This document shows positions 43,601 through 53,680 of a DNA stretch of 64,000 nt, piece after piece; position 1 is the first letter of the stretch; every line of letters begins with the position of its first letter. The notes beneath the pieces were generated by a model. That model was not told the origin of the DNA, did no database searches, and worked only from the letters and a program-made list of their open reading frames with translations. Source of the stretch: Aphelocoma coerulescens. Its lineage: Eukaryota; Chordata; Aves; Passeriformes; Corvidae. Location of the stretch: assembly GCF_041296385.1 (NCBI RefSeq), contig NC_091016.1:15661497-15725496 (forward strand), written 5' to 3'. The position numbers were made by a program, and so were the translations under genes.

Positions 43601-46600
43601 CCCCCCACCCCACTATCCCTACTCTGCCCCCAGTGACGCAATTAAGTGAGAACAGTGCTTCTGGAGATAACAGAGTCTTTGCAAAAGACACAGGAAGCAG
43701 TAGTGCCAAGAAAATTTCCAAATATACAGAAGATGTCCCAGTCAATCCCAATTACTACAATTACTGTCTGTCTTCTGGCAATACTGCCCTGCTGTCATGC
43801 CCTGTGGAGCTGGAAGAAGCTTGGTGAATTCAGCAGCATCCAGTGGAAAATCATTTGTTTGCCTGGAGGTTTTTTTATTCTTTTTACCTCCATTATAGAA
43901 GGGAGTGTGCCTTTGTGCAGCAACAGGGAGAGTGAGTGTGGAACCAAATCAACTTCCAACACAATGGGCCAACCTCCAAAGAGTCCAAATTTTTCTGCAG
44001 CTTCCTTTAAGAACATTCGTTCCCTACCAGTTTGCATTATTCCCATTTATGCTCAAGAGTAATGCATTTGGGATTTTAGACTGCTGCTCAGTATGGTAGC
44101 AGCCACAACCTGCCTTGGGCTATTGAAAACAAAGAGTTGGCATCACTGAACCTCTGGCCTGTTTCCTTCTGTAAGTTCCGAAATGTTTGCCTAAGCCTTG
44201 GTAGCAGTGATCCTGGTTCTAAGTTGTGTTTTAAACAGGTAATTTCCTATTTTACATTCTAAAGATCCATGGGGTTTCTTTATGCCTTTGTAGGGGATGG
44301 AAACGCAGAAGGCTGAGCACCCATCTGTCCAGGAGCCTGTGAAGAAGAGGAGCGATGGCTCGAAGAAGCCCCAGGCCACATTGCCTTCTAGTAAACGGTA
44401 CTGAGCACTTTAGTTAGATGTGACAAAGCACATGACAAGCTTTACATGTCTCTTCCTCAGGAAAATCTTTCCGGTGGAGATGACCTGTGCCAGAGATTGT
44501 TTCCTTTCCCTACAAATGCTCTATCAAAAAATATGTCTCCTTCTGCATTACTCTGAACACAACTTCTCTGGAAGGGTTTCCACAAAAAATGGGCGACAAA
44601 AAGACACCCATCGGTTGCAGCTCAGAAGATCCAGTGCAGTGGCAAGGACAGTGCTGTGGAGGCTGTGAGAAGGCCATGTCTCCACTGCCTCACTTGGGAC
44701 AAGTAAATTCAAGCAGGGTTTTTTTCCTCTGAGAGCAGTCTTTTTCAGATGGGGGTTTTGATGAGAAGTCCCAGTCTTGAAGCAAGATGCCGTTCCCCAA
44801 AATAGCACTTCCCATGCATGTGGTTTGGCCTTCCTGAACCATGGTTTTCTTACCCTCAGACAGTACCAAGATGAGTAGTAAGTAGCAAGCCAGTTCCTGA
44901 GCAACTTTGGTCAACAGGTGTCTCAATGTGGACGTTTTGTCTTGACATTCCTGTCCTTCATACCGTTTGCTTGATGGGCAGCATGTTTGGTTTATTTCCC
45001 CCTGTGCTGCAATCAGCATTTGAGACAGGAATTTGGTCCTTGCTGTCTCTTCCTGCCAGTGGGAGAGCTACTTGTACCTGTTGTCCTCTGATAACAGAGG
45101 GGATTTATTTAGCTCTGTCATGGTCAGCGCTGGCAGGAGAGTGACCACATGGCTCAGTAGCATAGTCAGGATCTTCCCATGCTCATGGAAGAGACCGGCT
45201 GATCCAAGAGAGTTGTTCCCAGTGGGTTTGTTAGGCTGTGGATCTAGTCTCTAGGGAAGCAATCATGTGAGCGTAGTGCTGGGATGTCTGGCTTCTGTTT
45301 TTATCCCTGTTACTGATTTTCTGGATCCTTCAGATATGCCCCTATCCATCTGTTCAGATGCATCTGAGCTACTTTTCCAGATTGTCATGCCTGCTGTAGA
45401 GACACTTCTCCAGAGGGATGAGTTTCCTTATTATAAGACACACACCTCCCTCATGATGAGGCATATAAACTTGGAAGTAGCGTCTCTCTTTCCTCACAAA
45501 GCAGTGCGACATGTGTACCTGGGAAGCTGTCTGGAGATAAGTGAGATGCATCTCATGCGTGGTTTTGCTGAGTAAGCACTGGTGAGAATGTTGCTTGCAG
45601 ATTGTCTCCTGTAATGATTGTCATGAGGTGTCACGTTGTTTTTCAGGTCAGGATTTTCTAGCTTGAAATCACATCATTAGGAAACCTCCGCAAGATGTTC
45701 TGCTCACAGTTAACCGAAGGTATGATCACCAACAGGTCCTCATTTGGTTTTATTTTCCAGGGTGAAGTCTACCTCTGATGAACGCCTCCTACGCCGCCCA
45801 AAAGCCCAGGTCACGTTACCTCTGGCTGTGAAAGGAACGGAGCCACTCCAGAAGCTTTACAATCTCCTGGAAGGCAAGGAGTTTAAGACACGGATGGAAG
45901 GAGTGGCACTCCTCCTAGACCTGTGTAAAACCAGCCCCCAGCTCGTCTCCACTAACACTGTCCAAGTATGTAGGGTGTCTTCATTGTTCCTTTCCTTTAG
46001 CTCCTTTCCCAAGCCTGTAGCAGGAAAGTTAATTCAGTGTGTCTTGGCACTACATCCTGGCTGTGTGGGACAGGCTGGTGCCTCTTACCCTGAAATATTT
46101 AATTCAGCTCCACGCTTCAGGACAAGTTATTTCAGTCCAGATATATTTGTCTGGCAGGTGCCTATTGATGTTGTTCATCAAATGAGGACAGAGTTTTCTG
46201 CTGGTGTAACTTCTGCTGTCTCCTACTCCCAGTTGGGTTAAGTGAAGGGAATGCAGCCACTGAAAGCGTGGCAATTATTCTCTAGACAAAAAAATGGGTT
46301 TGGATGGGGAAGAGAAGTATCAGGCTGGGCAGGTTTAAACCAATTTTTTTCAAAGGATACTTCTGTAAACTCCGACTTGTCTTGCACAGGCACAACTCTG
46401 GCTACTCGTTTCCATCGGCATCCCTATTCCTCTTGGTAAAGACGGTGCTCACCCTTCTTGGGGGGGTCGTTTTTTTCTCTTTGGAAAAGGAGGGAAATAG
46501 CTAGGGACAGATCTCTTCCTTCTCCTCCCAGGAGCTGCTTTTTCCCTTTGTCCAGAAAATGGTGCCTGATAATGTGGCTGTCAAGGGACTGAACCTGCTC

Positions 46601-49600
46601 TAATGAGAGCGGTACAGCACATTAAATTTCAGAAGTCTACCTGCTAGGTAGACAATTGGTCTGGATCCTGGAAGATTTGATCCGAGCCCTGCACTTCTCC
46701 AGACACAGGTTCTGAGACAGACGGAACAAAACCTGGATCTCCTCCAGCCATAGTTTTGGCAAAATCATAACTGCCCTCAGAACTTGAGACAACTGTGTAG
46801 AAAAACGGGCATTGTAAATATCTGGTTCCATACTTGGAAAGCAAAGATACTGTTTTGCATCAATAAATGGGATTAATTTAATGATTTAGATGTGGAGAGA
46901 AACACCATAGGAACTATTCTGTCCCCGCCCAAACCTCTTCAAAATATATGAAAATCTTTCAACCAGCATGAGGTTGCGCAACCATTCCAGTGAGTGGCCC
47001 ACAGGAAAATTGTGCAAGCAAGTGCTGACCTGACAGGAAGGATCACTTTCATCTTTTACATTGCTGAGTGCTCATTTCTACATCCCTTCCTCAAACAAGG
47101 ACATTTTAATCCAGCTTTCATGTTGTTTGTTCTCTTCACAGATTTTTGATTATTTTGTCCCGAGACTTGGTGATACGCACAAGAAAGTGAAGCAGAAGGC
47201 GCTGGACGTGCTGGCTGAAATCATAGGCGTCCTGAAAGATGCCTTAAACCCGGTGATCATCTGTTTGGTTGAAGGAATAACAAACAACCTAAACTCAAAG
47301 GACCCCGGGGTTTATGCCGCAGCTGTGAAAGCGCTGGAAGCATCCATGGCTCACTTAGGTAAGGCTGAGCCCTGGCATGGACTCTCCTCAACTGTGTCTC
47401 TGCCTCTGCAAGTCAAGAGAACGCTGAGTGCCTTGACAGCTGTTGTTGTCTGTGGAAACCTCCAGCTGACATCCACCAGAAGCTGTGCAGGTGCAGTCCT
47501 TACGCACCAGTCCCCCAACAGGCCTGAATGTGCATCGGCATTTCCCAAAAGTCCCAGGAGTCCTTGGCTCTGTGCTGCTTGTCTGAAGAGGAAGTGCTGG
47601 ACTACAGCTTTGCTGGAATTCAGGGCCAAAGGGATGTTTGGAGTTTTCCTGGTCCCCATTTGACTTCCCAAATGAATAGCTTTGCTGTTGGCATGAAGGG
47701 ACGCCGGTGCATCAGAACCTCTGCAGAGCAGCCTCCTGGGAGGCTCCACATTATAGGCATTAGCTTCATTAGGACAGCAGGATCAGTTCTTTACTGCATG
47801 CTTGCATGAAGATCATTTGGGACCTCCTTTTTGTATCTCATGCAGGAAAGGAGCTCTTAATAATACCCTGCTACTGAAACCCACACTGGGGTGTAGCTCT
47901 GTAGTGGTTCCCAATGAAGCAGATTGCCTGCTTTGTCACTGCCAGCCCTGGTGACCCTGCGAGGGACCACAGTTCATCCCACACACGTTCTGTCTCCAGG
48001 AAAAGCTTGCCTTGGCTTATTAGAGTGGTAGGACTGGAGGCTTGCAGGACAATGCAGGCAACAGTGTCTAAACTCAAACAAGACCCCCAAAACCGCAACA
48101 GATAGGCACAAGGAAAACTAAAATACATACGACGGTCAAGTATTGGGAAATCAGTTCATTTTCCAGTCTCTCTGCCAAGATCTGATTTCACAGATGTTAC
48201 AGAAACCCACAGGATACTGAGGCACTGAGCAGTAATAGCTCTTGTATGAGTAACTTGGTGTCTTGTCCCTAGATCCACACAGGTAACCTGCAATTTAAAA
48301 ACAGCTTATCCTTCAGGTGGGAATGGATGTGTGAATTTTGGAGCCTTCTCACCCTTTTCCAGAGGGGAGGGAGAAGATCACTTCTGCAAAGCTCTGGGAT
48401 GCAAAACCTTTTCACTGCTTACATGTGATTGAACTCTTGAGGTCCCTGATGTGAAATGTTTTACATAGCTCCTGGTACAGCAGACAACTTTGGATTTATA
48501 AATGTGAAAGGAGAGCTTTTCTTTTGGAATTTAAAATCCTCCCAAGTAGGCTGGAAGGAAAGAAGAAAAGGATTCAAAAATCGGCAGGAATTTCCTTTCT
48601 TTTACAAAATGTAGTTGCCCCTGCCCTTTCCCTCCCCACTGTCCTTTCTCTTATGACCTCAGAAGAGAGAGCAGAAATGTGTGTTTCCCTTGTAGATAAA
48701 GTATCACTGATGAAAGAGTTCAGCCACCGAAGGAGTGAACTGAAGGGCCAAGCTCTGCTGGATGTCACGGAGCATCTCTCAGGTATGGCCTCCCCTTCTA
48801 AGCCAAGAGGTCTTCCGAGGCAGAATTTACAGGGAATGCCAGTGAATAGACAGGTCCAAATCAGGAGGTGCTGAGCTTGTCCCTCCTGCCCAATACCCAT
48901 GGAAGGTGTATTGGGCAGGTTTTCCCTGGCTGCTGCAGAGGTGTGCAGCATCTGAGATGGGGGTGGCGCTCGGCCTCGGGGCTGAGCTCTCACTGGGGCC
49001 GCCTCCAGGAAAGGGAGGGGCTAAAAATTCCCAAGCTGGCTCCTCTCTTGGAAGCTCCGGGACAGCTCTGATCCTTTAGGGGAAATGGTGGCAAATGCTG
49101 TTTCAGGGGATCCATTTGTTTTGTCCTCACAGAATTCTTGCTTTGCTCTTGGAAAGTTTTGAGGTGGAAGCCTGCAGTGCCTGGGGGTCACAGCTTAGGT
49201 CAAAACTCAGCCCACACGAGCCTAACGAGGCCCGGATTTTGTGCAAGGCAGCCTTTGGGGGCAGAGGGGCAGAAGCAGAGTGCTGAGGCTCCCTGCCTGT
49301 GCTGTCAAAGTGCCATTGGACTGAGCATTTCAGGGTGTGCAGTCAGGGTCTTCCTATGTCAGCGCTGCCCAAAATGCTCCAAATGCAGCTGATAATTGAT
49401 TGCTCAGAGGAGCTTGCTATGTCAGCAATAGCCAAGGGATGGAAAAATGATAATCTCAATATATGCTAGAGAAGACAGTGTACCGCCTTGCTTTATTTAT
49501 AGCCTTGCTTTAGCTGGGGCTAAATCCACTGCTAATTATGCCAGCATCTTTAAATGCAAGGTTTAATACACTTTGTGTCTTCATTCTGAATCTCAAAAGG

Positions 49601-51207
49601 GCACCTTCAGCCATTGGAGTGTCAAAGGCCCTTTACAGAGCATTTGAATAAAGTAGATCTCCAGGAATAGGGAATTTAGTTTTGCAGCTATTTTAATCTC
49701 TTTTTCAAATAAAGGAATTCAACTGGAATTAGGACTTCTTTAGAAAGAGCAGATGCTCTCTCTGAGATTTAGTGGCAATCTCTCTGAGATTTCTCTGCGC
49801 AAGTTGCGTAGTGACCGATGTCTTTAATTGCATGTAAGCTCAAATGAACTCCCATTTTAAAATGGGTACCGTAAGCCTTTTCCTGCTTAGCAAAATTGGT
49901 TTTAGGTACTTTCAGGAGCTGTTTAAATGTTGATGACTGCTGGTGGATTAACAGCATAGAGAAAATGAAGTCTCTTCCACTACAGAATAATAAATGGCGA
50001 CTACATAACATTTTGCCTGGTCAGAAAATAAGAATGGTCCCCAGACCATATCAGGTTTTGATCTCTCAGCCAGATCTGCCATGCAAGGAGCCTGTTGGTA
50101 GTAGATTTTTGTCTGTGTTTGATACAGTTCAGAAAATGAGCAGAGAGCAGGCTTTGGAGACAGCGGGAGAGAACACTTGTGTTTTGGTTACATTTCTGTC
50201 CCCTGTGTAGCATTCTTCTCTCTCTATTCCCCTATTTCAGCGCACATTGTAAGAAAAAATGCCATTAACATTGTGAGGGGAAATGCCATTAAAATTTGGA
50301 GATGCTCCAATGCCATGGCAATGGGGTCTGGCTAATTACCTAAGACAGCCTGAGGTTTGAAACAGCTGTTTGTTAGAAGCCACAAAAGCCTTCTGCCAAA
50401 GACACCGGCTAGTCACTGATGTTTCAAATCCAGCTGTCAAACAGCACCCATCTCTGGTGGGCTGGAGTTTCCAAGTGTGGTCTAATACTGCCCTTTGCCG
50501 TGTGCCACCAAGCAAAGGGAAGAGCCAGATGAGACTTTTGGCACTTGACATCAAAGGTCACAACAATGGAATCATCCCTTTTATTAGAAATCTCTCAACT
50601 GCCTCTCTATGGTGCATTTCAAAATCTTTGGCGTGGGTTTCGACAACTTCTAAATGGAAATAAACGGCAATTTGACATTTCAGTCACTGTTCATGCAGAA
50701 ATAAATTGTGGAATGATTTAGTAAAGGTGTGAAGTCTGCCACAGGTACAAGGCTCTGTTTGGAGAAATTAGTCCTGAGAGCTTGGTGGTTCTGTTTCGGG
50801 GATGTTCAGCTGCTTTGCCCATTTCTGGATCATGAGGCTCTCACTGTTATTTCACTGATCTTAGCCAGAGAGACTCCCAAAATCACAAGTAGAGGTAGAT
50901 CCTTGTTTGCATTAAGGCTGGTGGTTAAGAAGTTTGTGTCTCTCTTCCGGCAGCGCTTGTGGGATGGGTTTATCCCAGGAGCCCCAAAGTCGTCCAGCGC
51001 TACGCCCTGCCCGTGCTCTGGTCCTTCCTGGGGAACAAGGCGCTGCCTGTCCGAAGCGCCAATGTCTGCACTGTGGTCACCAAGCTTGCCTGCGCCCTCT
51101 ACAAGGTGATGGGCGCCAAGCTGAGGAAGCATGCTGCCAGCCAGCCTCCGCATGTGCAGGAAAACCTCTCCAACATTTTGGGCTGGTGGAGTGTCGATGA
51201 CCTGTAG
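19626..51207 (+). CDS. TOGARAM2: TOGARAM2-like protein with tandemly repeated N-terminal exons
   Basis: TOG-array protein of the crescerin family; relatives bind tubulin and act on ciliary (axonemal) microtubules. Exons: 19626-19665, 20394-20669, 21128-21342, 22874-23034, 24302-24348, 26305-26586, 27045-27259, 28791-28951, 30219-30265, 32222-32503, 33900-33988, 34935-35085, 36179-36340, 38350-38482, 39319-39424, 40187-40422, 41911-42063, 43217-43334, 44294-44397, 45761-45965, 47142-47358, 48696-48782, 50954-51207. All introns are GT-AG, phases match and no stop interrupts; total 3,741 bases, 1,246 residues. Residues about 14-575 are repeated, Pro/Ser/Gln-rich linker. Two TOG domains follow (about 745-958 and 1000-1246). 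Text such as VTNLRSKVSYCAIVTLGELF, VTPARAMTALMDSGVQ and YALPVLWSFLGNKALPVRS is diagnostic of TOGARAM2. The first exon and use of every repeat copy are inferred. The TOG half is secure. Confidence 0.75.
20525..26441 (+). repeat. 5,917-base tandem unit, copy 1
   Basis: Begins inside exon X at cttggcagtgcaggtctccg and carries the rest of exon X, the GLTG exon, the ASLL exon, the PRSS exon and the upstream intron and first part of the next exon X. Corresponding features lie exactly 5,917 bases further on in copy 2 (for example exons 22874 and 28791). Identity is about 98-99% by eye. Confidence 0.95.
26442..32358 (+). repeat. 5,917-base tandem unit, copy 2
   Basis: Second full unit, same exon order as copy 1. 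Its exon X upstream half (26305-26441) is the 'short' type shared with the third X exon but differing from the first X exon, so unequal crossing-over probably took place within exon X. Confidence 0.95.
32359..32962 (+). repeat. 5,917-base tandem unit, partial copy 3
   Basis: Contains the 3' part of the third exon X (ends 32503) and about 450 bases of following intron. Its intron resembles copy 1 (ttacctgggaatctctccaa) more than copy 2. Similarity ends near 32950, where the acceptor of the following GLTG-type exon has been lost. Confidence 0.9.
32963..33095 (+). pseudogene. Relic of a third GLTG-type exon
   Basis: The text cagatgctcttaccttccga and ccttgcccccaatccagaat aligns with the GLTG exon's part encoding MLLPSKPLPPIQ, but the acceptor reads ttgcac instead of ttgcag and the frame is damaged. 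Skipping it keeps the reading frame, because exon X ends in phase 1 and the exon at 33900 starts in phase 1. Confidence 0.65.
33096..33890. repeat. Old intron repeat remnant and spacer
   Basis: 33117-33300 (tgcagggaaaaaaatcctga, cctctgagttttaagggctc) is a diverged copy of the intron text at 25460-25630 and 2770-2950, marking an older round of the same duplication. From 33300 to the acceptor at 33899 I see no feature. Confidence 0.55.
34111..39718 (+). repeat. Large inverted repeat, left arm
   Basis: Reverse complement of 58396-64000: paired positions sum to about 98,110-98,114 along the full length. The arm holds TOGARAM2-like exons 34935-35085, 36179-36340, 38350-38482 and 39319-39424. It ends at the shared atctctgc. 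The outer end is not reached, because the right arm leaves the window at 64000. Spacer between arms is about 18.7 kb. Identity is about 98-99% by eye, with a few clustered differences near 38834-38850. Confidence 0.95.
35760..36045 (+). mobile_element. CR1 LINE 3' fragment
   Basis: Contains the CR1 3' stretch around gattagatattaggaagaac, then a terminal ggagtctgtgattctgtga resembling the CR1 terminal repeat. Inside an intron of the TOGARAM2-like gene and copied in the inverted arm (62066-62351). Confidence 0.85.
40615..40865 (-). mobile_element. CR1 LINE fragment (antisense)
   Basis: Begins acagaatcacagagctgaat and continues agttggaaggggcccatcag and tgggtgaaaaactttttcct, a standard antisense CR1 3' end. 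Lies in the intron after exon 40187-40422. Confidence 0.9.
42185..42440 (-). mobile_element. CR1 LINE fragment (antisense)
   Basis: Begins tcacagagtcacggaatacg and continues agttggaagggacccatcag, then diverges after tgaccactgccctggcttgt. Related subfamily to the fragment at 40615 but a separate insertion. Intronic. Confidence 0.85.
42441..43190. other. Intron, no feature recognised
   Basis: Single-copy intronic DNA of the TOGARAM2-like gene, ending in a long pyrimidine tract with (CTTT)n character (43193-43210) just before the acceptor at 43216. Confidence 0.5.
47785..48030. repeat. Interspersed repeat (family 3), copy 1
   Basis: Inverted copy at about 56700-56950 (paired positions sum to about 104,733), with shared text such as tttgtatctcatgcaggaaa and gtagctctgtagtggttccc. 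The end (cacacacgttctgtctccag, aaaagcttgccttggc) is related to block C at about 6095-6135. It lies in an intron of the TOGARAM2-like gene. Probably a mobile-element fragment of unknown family. Confidence 0.6.
48783..50953. other. Intron of about 2.2 kb, no gene recognised
   Basis: Last intron of the TOGARAM2-like gene. AT-richer in its second half, with short unrelated ORFs on both strands. I see no exon, RNA gene or named repeat in it. Confidence 0.5.
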
Positions 51208-51239
51208 AAAGATGACAAAGTGCTGAGTTGGACACCTCC

Positions 51240-51370
51240 GGATGTGACTTCTTAGCTGTGCCAAAAATGACAGAATGCAAAGGAAGGGTGTGCACCTGCC
51301 CCCGCTCTCTCCACCCCCCTTCCTAGTCGTGGCATGGGGTGCCTGAAGCAACTTCCGATTGAGGACAAGG
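51240..51370. repeat. Copy of tandem-unit intron text, 3' of the gene
   Basis: The text cttagctgtgccaaaaatga to ccacccccttcctagtcgtggcatggg is a diverged copy of about 22160-22270 (intron after the GLTG exon). It follows directly after the stop codon of the gene and leads into block C copy 2, so it marks a composite junction. Confidence 0.65.
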
Positions 51371-51860
51371 TGAAGGCTGAGCATGGCTCAGCCTCACAAA
51401 GAGGTAAGGCGGGAGCTGGGCCGCTGTCTGGCGGGAGGAAGGCTCTTGTGCCAGCCTAGAGAGCCTGGGCACATTGCCAGGGAACAGTTCTGCCCTGCAT
51501 GTGCCCCCTGCAATGAGCTGTGCAGCTCCCAGTGCCCCGTGTAGCTGTAGGGCTGCTCAGCTGTGGGGCCGGGAGAGGAGCAGGAGGGTGCGTGTGCAGC
51601 TGAGCCATTCCTGGAAAGCACAGGGCTCTGGGCTCCCTGCTGTCCCAGGGCAGCCCAGAGGCCAGGCTGTTCCTGTGCTGGCTCTCTGGAAGTGGGTCAG
51701 GGTGTCTCCCTGGTCTGCCTCAAGTGGCTGCTGGCAGGAGCGTGTTTCCCTGTGCAGCTCTTTAGAAGTTTCCAGGTGGTCTGTCCCATTAAATACGTAG
51801 CTTCAGATGCTTTAGGTTTGCATTGCGGCCTCTGTTATATTTTGTGTCTCCACTTTGCAG

Positions 51861-51919
51861 GACTGACTGGCTACAGTCTTATCAAGAAGTTTTCCTTGGA
51901 CATTTCCTATGTTCCCTAA
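51861..51919 (+). pseudogene. Decayed GLTG-type exon in block C2
   Basis: After the acceptor tttgcag the frame reads GLTGYSLIKKFSLDISYVP and then stops (taa, 51917-51919), whereas the intact exon continues for 71 codons. Downstream text (cttgcctcctatccagaaga) still aligns with the intact exon. It is probably part of the 3' UTR or downstream flank of the full gene. Confidence 0.6.
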
Positions 51920-52075
51920 CCGACAAAGCCCTTGCCTCCTATCCAGAAGAGCTCTCTTTCCTCGAGCTCAGGAAGAAGGTGCTGCCTGTCCGAAGAATGT
52001 TTGAAGATTTGGATTTATACTTTAGGCTTTGTAGTTACAGATGTACATATGTTCTGATATGTAGATGTAGGTTTG

Positions 52076-52081
52076 AATAAA
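52076..52081 (+). terminator. Candidate poly(A) signal of the TOGARAM2-like gene
   Basis: AATAAA in gtttgaataaatgtgttg, about 870 bases after the stop codon at 51207 and the first good signal I see there. If used, the 3' UTR would run through the truncated exon X and decayed exon of block C2. Confidence 0.35.
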
Positions 52082-53099
52082 TGTGTTGTGATTTTATCTT
52101 TTACATTTTGAAAATAGATTTTCAACTGTATATCTTTTATTTTGATTTTTTCGGTTTTAAATAAAATAATTTAAAAAAAAAAACAAGCCGAGAATGTGAG
52201 ACCTGCTGACCTAGAGGTTGTCAGAGTGCAGCTGACTCAACAAGCCACTGTCTCACGGTATTCTTTCCTCACAGGGCCTCTCCTCTTCCTCTTTTGCCAT
52301 GTTTTCTTCATGTCATTTGTGCTGCTGTTTGTTAGTTAGCATTCCAATGGGGCCACCTATTACCATGTTTGGGGGACAATGGACCCAGAAGATCCTGTGT
52401 AGTCTACAGTTTTCTGCCTCAATGTATTCTGTGCTCACAAAAGGCCTGAGCAAAGCAACAAAGAGAATGTGCCCAAATCCCAAAGCTTTGCTCCTTTGCA
52501 ATCTCAGACAGATCTGGCTCAGAGGTGTCTTCAATCACAATTCCATAGGTAAGAAGAGGACGTGTATTTCACTGGCAAAAGAGGCACTGCTTTGGAAAAG
52601 GCATCTGTATGTATATTTACCCAGGACAGCAGTCCAACAGCGTTGTTTGCGACTTGTTTGCAGAAGGATGAGCGAACTGTGAGGTTATTGAACAGGTGAC
52701 AAGGGTTCCTCAAATCTGTACTGCAGCCTGGGTGCCATTCAGCCCAGAGTTATGGGATAATGGCGTAGTACATCCCACACACATTCTGCCTCCAAGAAAA
52801 GCTTGGCTTGGCTTAATCGAGTGAAATAAATAGAAGAGAAATGAAATGGACATTTAAACTCGGCACTTTAGAGTGATTCTCCTGCTTTCCAATGTCAGCC
52901 CTGTACCTCATGCTCCCAAGGCTTGTTATGAACGAGTGTCTGAGATTGCTTAAAAATTCACTGTCAAGGTTATCAGTAAAACCAGATTGAATATGTCCTA
53001 GGTTACAGTGTAAGATGCAACCAACAGTATGTATTCTATTGTCACCTTCACAAGCTGTTAAAAGAGATGGGGCTGTGTTTGTTATCTCCTACCATGACT

Positions 53100-53520
53100 C
53101 ATCCTTGCTAAATCCCTCTGGAGGCTATCTCTGTTTAATGGGCAAGCAATGACCCACTGCATGACTCACAGAATTACATCAGCCCCTTGGGAGATGCTCC
53201 ACCCAGGGGGAGGAGCCAAGCATTCCCACCTGGATATAATCAGGTAGGATTGAAGCACAAGCAGCTCTTCCCTCCTGGGTTCCCAGAGGATAAGAGTTAC
53301 TACTGGACCTTCAGCCGAAGACCAGACCCTTCAACAGGATCACTGCTTCAATAGGACCACTTCATCTGGGCTGCTACCACCACCCTGATTAACAGGGTGT
53401 CAGGTTGTATCCTGACTCTGTCAGTGTTCTTGTACTATTGCAATTATTTTCATTTTCCTATTAAATTACAGTTCTGTCTTGTGATTTCTCACTGGTTTGT
53501 TTTCAAACTAGTGCAGAATA
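53100..53520 (+). mobile_element. Solo LTR-like element, block C2 copy
   Basis: Copy of the element at 6420-6840 with the same TATA box (ctggatataatcagg) and ATTAAA signal, moved by segmental duplication rather than by a fresh insertion. Confidence 0.55.
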
Positions 53521-53649
53521 TGAAGTAACAGCTCAACAAAATTTGTTGGCAACATTCACACTATTACTTACTAGTCCTTTAAGGCACAACAAGGGAAAAA
53601 AGCAACAAACAAAATGCAGTCAATCAAACCAGACATGAACTGAGAACTC

Positions 53650-53680
53650 TGTGTGTGTGTGTTTGTGTGTGTGTGTGTTT
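53650..53680. repeat. Interrupted (GT)n microsatellite
   Basis: Counterpart of the pure GT run at 6969-7000, here broken by a tttg after about five units. Confidence 0.85.

Larger units (their letters stand above)
45761..51207 (+). other. Second (C-terminal) TOG domain (4 exons)
   Basis: Exons 45761-45965, 47142-47358, 48696-48782 and 50954-51207 encode residues about 993-1246. Family text includes TRMEGVALLLDLCKTSPQLV, FDYFVPRLGDTHKKVKQKAL, NNLNSKDPGVYAAAVKALEA, LKGQALLDVTEHLS and YPRSPKVVQRYALPVLW. The protein ends ILGWWSVDDL and the stop is at 51205-51207. This lies wholly in single-copy DNA between the inverted-repeat arms and shows no frame damage. Confidence 0.8.

Noticed and set aside
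46530..46603. Possible extra exon ELLFPFVQKMVPDNVAVKGL between exons 45761 and 47142.
   Set aside because: It ends in a stop, and the flanking exons already join in phase 0 with family-typical sequence across the junction. At most a decayed exon.
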